Below, piece by piece: positions 7,191 to 13,870 of a stretch of 15,477 bases of DNA. Made by a program: the position numbers and the translations under genes. The notes under the pieces were generated by a model. It was not told the DNA's origin, did not search any database, and saw nothing but the letters and a program-made list of their open reading frames with translations. Source of the stretch: an uncultured Flavobacterium sp. (GTDB lineage Bacteria > Bacteroidota > Bacteroidia > Flavobacteriales > Flavobacteriaceae); the NCBI RefSeq assembly GCF_946482535.1, contig NZ_CAMLRU010000050.1:1-15477 (forward strand), given 5' to 3'. The stretch's first letter is position 1, and each line of letters begins with the position of its first letter.

Positions 7191-8087
7191 TTATCTGGAC
7201 ATTCTCATTTGGAATCCGCCGCCGCGACCACTGTTCATCTCCTGCATTTCTTCCATTTTTTTGATTACGATTTCATCATATTCTTTTTGTGAAACTTCTT
7301 TTCCATTGGTTGGCGCTTTAATATCGACTTTGTCTTTGGGATTTAAAACAATTTTAGAACACAAAATGGTAGTCTTTCCATCATTCACTTCTAAAATCAA
7401 ACCCGGCAAACCCCAATAGCCTTCCGGACCATGGCTTACCGGAATTTCGGGAGTATACCATGCTGTAACGGTAATTTCTTTGGGCAATTCTATCTGATCC
7501 ATGAAGCTGGTTTTAGCACCTTCCTTCACTTCTTCCTTGGCTTTGTCGTCTTTTTTCTCTTCTTCTTTTTTAGGACGGAAGTTTCTAAAATCGGTTTTAC
7601 TGGCCGGAATCACAGCGGTCGCTTTGAAACAATTGTATCCGCCAATCACTCGGGTTTCTCCGGTCATTTGCCAATTGTAGGTCTTCAAAGAATCTTTGAC
7701 CAAAAATTCTTTCCCCATAAACTCTTTGTCAACTTTATAGACCTTGTCTTTTACATTTTTATAATAGGTTCCGCCGCCGCCCATAAAAGAAGACATCATT
7801 CTCATTCCGCCACCGGTTTGTCCCGGAGTATCGAGTTTTTCTTCTTCTTTATAGATAGAAGCTGATTTGTCGAAGTTTAGAAAAAACGTTTTTTCAAACA
7901 TTTTCTTCATGCGTTCTTCTATCATTTTTTGCATTTCGGGTGTGATTTCTCGGTTGCCTTCAAAACGGGACTTGAAATCGGCCGTACTGGTTTTGGACTC
8001 ATAAACTGCCATGCCTTGAAAATCTTTTTGGGCAGTTCCGATTAAACCACTCAACAGAAAAACAGAAGTATAAATAAATCTTTTCAT
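7191..8087 (-). CDS. GLPGLI family protein
   Basis: This 298-residue secreted protein belongs to the Bacteroidota family named for its signature motif. The motif is visible here as WGLPGLILEV at about residues 221-231. It has a signal peptide (MKRFIYTSVFLLSGLIGTA, then Gln). After it come a helical stretch with MEERMKKMFEKT, a Gly/Met-rich patch (GGGMRMMSSFMGGGG, about 95-110) and a Lys/Glu-rich segment (about 172-195). The C-terminus is also Gly/Met-rich (GGGFQMRMSR). The molecular function of the family is not established. Members are often encoded next to a TonB-receptor-like gene, as here, which suggests they act together at the cell envelope. The ATG at 8087 is preceded by an A-rich tract. 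Confidence 0.9.
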   Translation of the reverse strand: MKRFIYTSVFLLSGLIGTAQKDFQGMAVYESKTSTADFKSRFEGNREITPEMQKMIEERMKKMFEKTFFLNFDKSASIYKEEEKLDTPGQTGGGMRMMSSFMGGGGTYYKNVKDKVYKVDKEFMGKEFLVKDSLKTYNWQMTGETRVIGGYNCFKATAVIPASKTDFRNFRPKKEEEKKDDKAKEEVKEGAKTSFMDQIELPKEITVTAWYTPEIPVSHGPEGYWGLPGLILEVNDGKTTILCSKIVLNPKDKVDIKAPTNGKEVSQKEYDEIVIKKMEEMQEMNSGRGGGFQMRMSR

Positions 8088-8108
8088 TATTTTTTGATTT
8101 TAATATAG

Positions 8109-8143
8109 CAAATATGACGATTGTTATCGTAATGTGTTACCAA
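8109..8143 (-). promoter_or_regulatory. Candidate promoter of the GLPGLI / receptor pair
   Basis: On the minus strand CATATTTG (8116-8109) differs from TAnnTTTG only in its first base. TTGG at 8143-8140 could be the -33 element with a rather long 23-base spacer. It lies about 20 bases before the ATG. Confidence 0.4.
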
Positions 8144-8158
8144 TAATTTGTTAAATAT

Positions 8159-8187
8159 TTTGAGTTGGACTCGTTGAAATTAATTTG
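8159..8187 (+). promoter_or_regulatory. Candidate promoter of the secreted protein / deoxynucleoside kinase pair
   Basis: TTTG (8159-8162) and TTAATTTG (8180-8187) are spaced by 17 bases. The -7 box differs from TAnnTTTG at the second base. Transcription would start about 15 bases before the ATG at 8208. Confidence 0.4.
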
Positions 8188-8207
8188 GTTTAACGTAAAT
8201 TAGCTTT

Positions 8208-9002
8208 ATGATGCAAAAGCTTATTTATCTTATCTTCTTGATGACCTGCTGTCTTGGTTTTGGTCAAAATCCGAAATTAAAAACTACTGAAATTAACGCC
8301 CAAGTTCTGGAAGATAAAATTTATGTGGGTTTTGACGGATTGGGCAACAATTATTTCATCAAAAACAATGTTTTTATCAAGCAGAACGAAACACAAACTT
8401 GGGAATACAAAAATGTGGCTTTGGGCAAAATTACTTCCGTTGATTACATCAATCCCTTGAAAATTGTCGTTTTCTATGAAGATTTCAATACCATCATTAC
8501 CCTCGACAATCAGCTCAATGAAATTCAGAAACTCAACCTTTTTGAAATTGACAACACCATTTTTGCTTCAAAAATTGGCATGGCTTCTCAAAATCAGTTT
8601 TGGATTTACAACGCCTTAACCCAACAAATCATGCTGTTTGACTATTTAAAAAACACTTCTAAAACAGTGGGCAATCCCATAGCCGAAAACATCAAATACA
8701 CCCAATCCGACTTCAATAATTTTTATTGGATTGACGAAATCAACAATTGGTATGCTATCGACATCTTCGGCAAGGTGACTTTGTTGGCCAATATTCCGCC
8801 GTTTGAAAAAATCCAAATTGTCGACCATGAAAAATTATTGTTTTCAAGAGACAATACTCTTTATTGCCTCAACAATCAATCGAAAACCATTTTCGAAATC
8901 GAAATTGTTGAGAAATCGTTCCGAAATTTTTATTACAAAGACCAAATTTTAGCTATTTTTACCAACCAAGAAATTAAAAATTTTAAAATAAAACTACCAT
9001 AA
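8208..9002 (+). CDS. Secreted protein of unknown function
   Basis: I do not recognise this 264-residue protein. It begins with a clear signal peptide (MMQKLIYLIFLMTCCLGFG, then Gln20); a second ATG at 8211 is an equally possible start. The mature part is rich in short beta-strand-like segments that recur with aromatic and Asn/Ile residues, for example FWIYNALTQQIMLFDY and FYWIDEINNWYAIDIFG. This recalls beta-propeller or other repeated-sheet proteins, but no motif settles it. Its stop codon overlaps the start of the deoxynucleoside kinase gene by one base (TAATG), so the two are translated from one message. No cysteines remain after the signal except one at about residue 221. Confidence 0.85.
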   Translation: MMQKLIYLIFLMTCCLGFGQNPKLKTTEINAQVLEDKIYVGFDGLGNNYFIKNNVFIKQNETQTWEYKNVALGKITSVDYINPLKIVVFYEDFNTIITLDNQLNEIQKLNLFEIDNTIFASKIGMASQNQFWIYNALTQQIMLFDYLKNTSKTVGNPIAENIKYTQSDFNNFYWIDEINNWYAIDIFGKVTLLANIPPFEKIQIVDHEKLLFSRDNTLYCLNNQSKTIFEIEIVEKSFRNFYYKDQILAIFTNQEIKNFKIKLP

Positions 9003-9616
9003 TGCACATAGCAGTAGCAGGAAATATAGGCGCAGGAAAGACCACATTGACCCGATTTTTAGCCAAACATTTTAAATGGGAACCTCATTTTGAAGATGTA
9101 GTAGACAATCCGTATTTAGATGATTTCTACCACCAAATGGAACGTTGGTCGTTCAACTTGCAAATTTATTTCTTGAACTCAAGGTTTCGTCAAGTGCTTC
9201 AAATTCGCGAAAGCGGGAAGAACATCATTCAGGATCGTACGATTTATGAAGATGCACACATCTTTGCACCCAACTTGCATGCTATGGGCTTAATGACCAA
9301 CCGCGATTTCCAAAACTACACTTCGCTTTTTGAATTAATGGAAGGTTTGGTTGGCGCACCGGATTTATTGATTTACCTGAGAAGTTCTATTCCCAATTTG
9401 GTTTCCCAAATTCACAAACGCGGTCGCGATTACGAAAACACCATTTCGATTGATTATTTAAGTCGATTAAACGAGCGCTACGAAGCCTGGATTACCACTT
9501 ACGACAAAGGGAAACTACTGATTATTGATGTCGACAATGTTGATTTCGTAAACAATCCAGAAGATTTAGGGATGATTATTAATAGAATTGACGCGGAGAT
9601 TAACGGCTTGTTTTAA
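9002..9616 (+). CDS. Deoxynucleoside kinase
   Basis: This 204-residue cytoplasmic enzyme phosphorylates deoxynucleosides at the 5' position using a nucleoside triphosphate, in the dNTP salvage pathway. The P-loop GNIGAGKT is at 7-14. A DNPYL segment (35-39) matches the substrate-binding E-x-x-DNPYL region of the family. DRTIYED (78-84) is the DRS/ERS-like motif, and RGRDYE (140-145) is the LID with its arginines. The length is typical of bacterial deoxyadenosine/deoxyguanosine kinases. Which base it prefers cannot be told from the sequence. It is coupled to the upstream secreted protein by a TAATG overlap. The genes that follow face it. Confidence 0.93.
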   Translation: MHIAVAGNIGAGKTTLTRFLAKHFKWEPHFEDVVDNPYLDDFYHQMERWSFNLQIYFLNSRFRQVLQIRESGKNIIQDRTIYEDAHIFAPNLHAMGLMTNRDFQNYTSLFELMEGLVGAPDLLIYLRSSIPNLVSQIHKRGRDYENTISIDYLSRLNERYEAWITTYDKGKLLIIDVDNVDFVNNPEDLGMIINRIDAEINGLF

Positions 9617-9620
9617 AAAT

Positions 9621-9700
9621 AAGGAGCGAAAGGCCGGGCATTTTTGCGGTCCGTTTTCCCGCCATCCGTTCTACAAGGTGCCACTCCTGTCGGGGCTAAA
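9621..9700. repeat. GC-rich structured intergenic element, probably repeated in the genome
   Basis: About 80 bases between two converging genes are clearly richer in G and C than the surrounding intergenic DNA and hold no reading frame. The ends are complementary (AGGAG 9622-9626 with CTCCT 9684-9688). Inside are a small hairpin (GCA TTTT TGC flanked by CC/GG) and the blocks CCGTTTTCCCGCCATCCGTT and TCGGGGCTAAA. From memory, Flavobacterium genomes carry many intergenic copies of a similar element, read on the other strand as TAGCCCCGA...GCGGGA...GCTCC. Only one copy is in this window, so the repeat status is recall, not observation. No classical terminator is present in 9617-9722, so the element may mark the 3' ends. 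Confidence 0.5.
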
Positions 9701-9722
9701 TAGGTTTTGTCTTTTGCAAAGT

Positions 9723-12209
9723 TTAGTTTCTCATTACGTCAAATAAACTTTTAAAGACAATCGCTTTCACCGGTTTAGATAACTTAATTTCCACTTTCTG
9801 TCCCGGCAAAATATCAAAATAATTGTCGCTGAAAAAAGTACCTTCTTCCGAAGACAAAAAAACATTTTTGGCTAAAACATCCGAAGTAATCTCATAAGTC
9901 AAGTCGTCTATTTTACTGATTTGAATGTTAGGTTTTGTCAATTGTAAATCTTTGGGTTTAACAAAATAGTACAGCGAACCGGCAGATTTTTTTTTCGAAG
10001 TAAACGAAACCGAAAGCACTGTCTTTGCTAAATCAAATCCGTTAAAATCCTTTTTCGGAATTTCAAAATGAACTAAGGCTGAATTGGCAGGAATGCTTCC
10101 GGCCGCTGCTGCCTCCCAAAGAAGTTTCCCTTTAAAATCTAACAATTCCAATGCAAAGCCACCATCATGGTCTATCATATCGTCATTGGTAATAATAATA
10201 TCATACTGATTTTCTTTTTCTTGTACCGATAACAACACGTTCTCAAAACTCCGCTTAGCCTGATACTGAAACGCTTTCCATCTTCCGAAATAATCTACCG
10301 AACTCCACGAAGTCACGGGCCAACAATCATTGAGTTGCCAAAACAACGTTCCCATACAATTCGGCTTAGCGGTTCTATGTGCTTCGATGGCGGTTTTCAT
10401 GCCTTCCGCTTGGAGTAATTGGGACACATAAATATAATCCTCAAATTTGGTCGGGACTTGATAATCCCTTGCCATGTATTCGTTGATGGTTTTGTAACCC
10501 GTTGGATGTTTTTGGTGGTTTTTAACCGCTTCCGAATCGAAATTCAGCTCGTCACTTTTGGCGAAAGCCTGAAACGTTTTCAAATCGGGCATACTTTGAA
10601 ACCCGTATTCACTCATAAATCGACCAACCTTTTTTTCATACATTTCAAACGGTTCCATTCCCCACCAAACGCCCCAATAATGCGAATCGCCGCTGAGCAA
10701 ACTTTCTTTTTTTCCCCAACCTATCGAAGGTGACGATGGCCAATAGCGGTTTTCATTTTCAGGCAACAACTCGGTTAGTGTTTGCGGAATCAGTTCATGA
10801 AATAACTTTTGGTAATCGTTCCAGATTTTGGTCGAATCTTGTTCCGAATACTTGTATTGCTTTTGCCAACCCCAATTGTGCCAGCCTTCGTCGTTCTCAT
10901 TATTGCCGCACCAAAGTGCCAAACTCGGATGGTTTTGCAAACGGGTGACATTATCGATGACTTCCTGTTTTACATTCTCCAAAAAAGCGGCATCACCGGG
11001 ATACATCGCGCAAGCAAACATAAAATCTTGCCAAACTAAAATCCCATTTTTGTCACAAGCTTCGTAAAAAGCATCATCCGCATAGACTCCGCCGCCCCAA
11101 ACTCTAAGCATATTCATATTGGCCTCAACCGCATTTTTGACAATCGATTGGTAAACCGAATCGGTTACTCGCGGCAAAAAACTATCGGGTGGAATGACAT
11201 TGGCGCCTTTCATAAACACCGGTTGCCCATTCACTTTGAAATAAAAACTCTTACCGATGGCATCCTTTTCTTGAATTAATTCGATGGTACGCAACCCTAT
11301 ATTCATTTTTTGGGCATCGACAACTTGGTTGTTTTGGATTAAACTGATTTCAAACGGATACAAATGCGCTTCGCCCAAACCATTCGGCCACCACAATTTC
11401 GGGTTTTGGATTTCGTAGATAAATAACAAGTTGTTTTTCCCTTTTTGAAGCTTAATCGATTCTACTTTATCGCTAATTTTTATTTGATATTGAGCATCAT
11501 TGGCACTATTTACCTCAACAGCAAACCCAACTTTAGCCAACTCTTTATCGGTTAAATCCTGATTGGTTTTGACATGTGTTATGGTAGCATTGTCCCAAAA
11601 ATGAAGTGCCACTTTCTTGTAAATTCCTGCCGTTACAAATCTTGGTCCCCAATCCCAACCGAAATGGTATTGCGCTTTTCGGGTGAATATTTTTTCATCG
11701 CCGGGTAAAGTATACCGTAGCTTTCGGACTTCTTCTTTTCCTTTTTTAACGGCGGAAGCGAAGGTGATTTCAAGTTTGTTTTGCCCAACTTTAAGCAGCT
11801 TTTTAACCTCAACTTTCCACGTTCGGAACATATTGTTGGCGGAAAGGATTTTGGTTCCGTTCAAAGTTACTTCGGCAAAAGTATCTAAGCCTTCGAATTG
11901 TAAAACGACATTCTGATGCTTGAGTTCTGCTTTGGTAATAGTAAAAGTTGTTTGGTATTGCCAATCTTCGTTTTCAATCCACTGCAACTGTTTTTCATTG
12001 GCACCTAAAAAAGGATCGGGAATTAATTGATTTGACAATAAATCGGTGTGAACCGTTCCCGGTACTTTAGCCGGAAACCATTTGTATTTGTCATTGTTGA
12101 CACTCTTGAATTGCCATTCTTCTGAACTCAAATTGCGTTCGTTGTTTTGTGCCCAAAGTAACATTGGCCACAAAAAAATAATTAGGAATTTCAACAAAAA
12201 AGTTCTCAT
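9723..12209 (-). CDS. Beta-mannosidase, glycoside hydrolase family 2
   Basis: The 828-residue secreted enzyme removes terminal beta-linked mannose, for example from Man-beta-1,4-GlcNAc. It has a signal peptide (ending LWA, then Gln21), a GH2 sugar-binding N-terminal domain (WFPAKVPGTVHTDLL typical of beta-mannosidases), an immunoglobulin-like middle domain, and a TIM barrel. The acid/base is Glu438 in WCGNNEND, the nucleophile Glu534 in FMSEYGFQS. A C-terminal beta-domain follows. Family length is 800-900 residues, so the gene is complete. Its ATG overlaps the stop of the CutC-family gene (ATGA), making it the last gene of the operon. With the GH20 and glycosylasparaginase genes upstream, the N-glycan core is the likely substrate rather than plant mannan. 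Confidence 0.95.
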   Translation of the reverse strand: MRTFLLKFLIIFLWPMLLWAQNNERNLSSEEWQFKSVNNDKYKWFPAKVPGTVHTDLLSNQLIPDPFLGANEKQLQWIENEDWQYQTTFTITKAELKHQNVVLQFEGLDTFAEVTLNGTKILSANNMFRTWKVEVKKLLKVGQNKLEITFASAVKKGKEEVRKLRYTLPGDEKIFTRKAQYHFGWDWGPRFVTAGIYKKVALHFWDNATITHVKTNQDLTDKELAKVGFAVEVNSANDAQYQIKISDKVESIKLQKGKNNLLFIYEIQNPKLWWPNGLGEAHLYPFEISLIQNNQVVDAQKMNIGLRTIELIQEKDAIGKSFYFKVNGQPVFMKGANVIPPDSFLPRVTDSVYQSIVKNAVEANMNMLRVWGGGVYADDAFYEACDKNGILVWQDFMFACAMYPGDAAFLENVKQEVIDNVTRLQNHPSLALWCGNNENDEGWHNWGWQKQYKYSEQDSTKIWNDYQKLFHELIPQTLTELLPENENRYWPSSPSIGWGKKESLLSGDSHYWGVWWGMEPFEMYEKKVGRFMSEYGFQSMPDLKTFQAFAKSDELNFDSEAVKNHQKHPTGYKTINEYMARDYQVPTKFEDYIYVSQLLQAEGMKTAIEAHRTAKPNCMGTLFWQLNDCWPVTSWSSVDYFGRWKAFQYQAKRSFENVLLSVQEKENQYDIIITNDDMIDHDGGFALELLDFKGKLLWEAAAAGSIPANSALVHFEIPKKDFNGFDLAKTVLSVSFTSKKKSAGSLYYFVKPKDLQLTKPNIQISKIDDLTYEITSDVLAKNVFLSSEEGTFFSDNYFDILPGQKVEIKLSKPVKAIVFKSLFDVMRN

Positions 12210-12874
12210 TGAAGTTTGGATTTTAAGGCTTGTATCTCACTTGGATTAGCGGTTTCACTTCCATCAGTTATAGCAGACGAGTGATACCAGTTAGCTTTCG
12301 TTATATCACGAACAATCTCGATATTGGTCGAACGTAGACTTCCGCCCGGCATTATTTCGATACGCCCATTTGATTTCTTTACCAAATCCGCCAAACGATT
12401 AATCCCTTCATTTACTGTTGGTGCCTGTCCGGAAGTGAGAACAGAGGTAAAACCGCAACTTATGATGTCCTCTAACGCTTGTTCATAGTCTGAAACTTCA
12501 TCAAAAGCGCGATGGAAAGTACATGGCAATGGTGCTGCCATTCTTATTAAGGATTTATTTGCTTCTACATCTATTTTACGTTCATGGGTTAAAACCCCAA
12601 ACACAAAACCGTCAGCTCCTGCATTCTTTAATTCTTCGATAACCCAATGCATAACCATTAGTTCCGTCATTGTATAAGCAAAATCTCCTCCTCTTTGGCG
12701 AATCATTACATATAGATCAATCGTTATCTCTCTTTTGAGCTGCCTCACAGTCGCGGGGTTAGGTGTAGTTCCCCCAAGTTCAATATTTTCACATAGCTCA
12801 ATTCTATCGGCTCCATTTTGTTGGGCGATAACAGCTGAATCAACATTAAAGCAAGCGATTTCTAACTTTGCCAT
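12206..12874 (-). CDS. cutC: CutC family TIM-barrel protein
   Basis: The 222-residue cytoplasmic protein belongs to the CutC family, historically called copper homeostasis proteins, although the direct role is disputed. Family landmarks in order: Cys8, NGADRIELC (20-28), RGGDF (61-65), TFHRAFD (119-125), LTSGQ (146-150), PGGSLR (176-181), and YHSSA (197-201). E. coli CutC has 248 residues, so this one is shorter at the C-terminus. It lies 1 bp after the glycosylasparaginase gene and overlaps the beta-mannosidase by 4 bases, so it is embedded in a glycan-degrading operon with no copper gene in sight. Its codon use stands out: 8 of 20 isoleucines are ATA, and four leucines are CTA. I counted no ATA in the neighbouring glycosylasparaginase gene. 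A catalytic role in the glycan pathway is possible but unproven. Confidence 0.9.
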   Translation of the reverse strand: MAKLEIACFNVDSAVIAQQNGADRIELCENIELGGTTPNPATVRQLKREITIDLYVMIRQRGGDFAYTMTELMVMHWVIEELKNAGADGFVFGVLTHERKIDVEANKSLIRMAAPLPCTFHRAFDEVSDYEQALEDIISCGFTSVLTSGQAPTVNEGINRLADLVKKSNGRIEIMPGGSLRSTNIEIVRDITKANWYHSSAITDGSETANPSEIQALKSKLQ

Positions 12875-12875
12875 T

Positions 12876-13868
12876 TTACTTTAAAAAATAATCCGCATCA
12901 ACTAATTTGTTTCCCGAATTGTCATTCACAGCATAATTAAATCCGCCCTGAATACAATAGGCTCCGTAGTTGCCTTGCTTGTCTAAAGCGATAAAACCCA
13001 CCTGAATGTCTTTGAGATTTTTATTGCGGTTTTGGGTCAGTTTTACAATGCGCGAAACGGCTTCTTCACAAGCTTGTTGTGGTGTTTTCCCTTGCCGCAT
13101 TAATTCGACTACCAAATGACATCCGGCAATTCGGATGACTTCTTCACCGTGACCGGTGGCTGTGGCGGCTCCGATTTCGTTATCGACATACAAACCCGCT
13201 CCGATGATGGGCGAATCACCAACTCTACCATGCATTTTAAACGCCATGCCGCTAGTCGTACACGCACCGGATAAATTGCCGTGAGCATCCAACGCAATCA
13301 TGCCAATCGTGTCGTGATTTTCGATATTGGCAATCGGTTTGTACTGACTGGTTTTGAGCCATTCCTTCCACTCTTTCTCGGAAGCTTCTACCAATAGATT
13401 TTCTTTTTTGAAGCCTTGTGACAAGGCAAATTGCAAAGCACCATCACCTACCAACATCACATGCGGCGTTTTTTCCATCACGGCTCTTGCTACAGAAATC
13501 GGGTGTTTGATGTGTTCCAAAGCCGCTACCGAACCGATATTGGCAAACTCATCCATAATACAGGCATCGAGCGTTACTTTTCCGTCACGGTCAGGTCTTC
13601 CGCCGTAACCGACACTTCTTTCCGTTGGATCGGCTTCGGGAATTTTAACGCCGGCTTCTACAGCATCGAGTGCGCGACCGTTATTCTTTAAAATTTCCCA
13701 AGCGGCTCCATTGGCTTGTACTCCGAAATTCCAAGTCGAAATCACGATAGGCTTATTGACTTTACCTTTTGGTTTTGCTGAATGGGTTTCTTTTGACGTA
13801 AATGAATTTAACGCCAAGGCTACCGAACCTGCGGCGGCTGTTTTGAGAAAATTTCTGCGATTGCTCAT
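12876..13868 (-). CDS. N4-(beta-N-acetylglucosaminyl)-L-asparaginase (glycosylasparaginase)
   Basis: This Ntn-hydrolase splits the GlcNAc-Asn bond of N-linked glycopeptides, giving aspartate and, after ammonia loss, GlcNAc. I choose the start at 13868, two bases after the GH20 stop. It begins MSNRRNFLK, a twin-arginine (Tat) signal followed by a hydrophobic stretch to about residue 24. A start at 13994 would overlap the GH20 gene heavily. The precursor has 330 residues, close to the 340 of the Elizabethkingia meningoseptica enzyme. Self-cleavage is expected between Asp186 and Thr187 (HDTIGM), making Thr187 the catalytic N-terminal nucleophile of the beta subunit. RVGDSPIIGAG (about 215-225) and ATGHGEEVIR (about 235-244) form the substrate pocket. 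It is in the middle of the glycan operon. Confidence 0.95.
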   Translation of the reverse strand: MSNRRNFLKTAAAGSVALALNSFTSKETHSAKPKGKVNKPIVISTWNFGVQANGAAWEILKNNGRALDAVEAGVKIPEADPTERSVGYGGRPDRDGKVTLDACIMDEFANIGSVAALEHIKHPISVARAVMEKTPHVMLVGDGALQFALSQGFKKENLLVEASEKEWKEWLKTSQYKPIANIENHDTIGMIALDAHGNLSGACTTSGMAFKMHGRVGDSPIIGAGLYVDNEIGAATATGHGEEVIRIAGCHLVVELMRQGKTPQQACEEAVSRIVKLTQNRNKNLKDIQVGFIALDKQGNYGAYCIQGGFNYAVNDNSGNKLVDADYFLK

Positions 13869-13870
13869 GG

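Noticed and set aside
7431..7865. 144-aa plus-strand frame inside the GLPGLI gene
   Set aside because: It is antisense to a recognised family, with a Phe/His-rich composition produced by the Lys/Glu-rich codons of the other strand.
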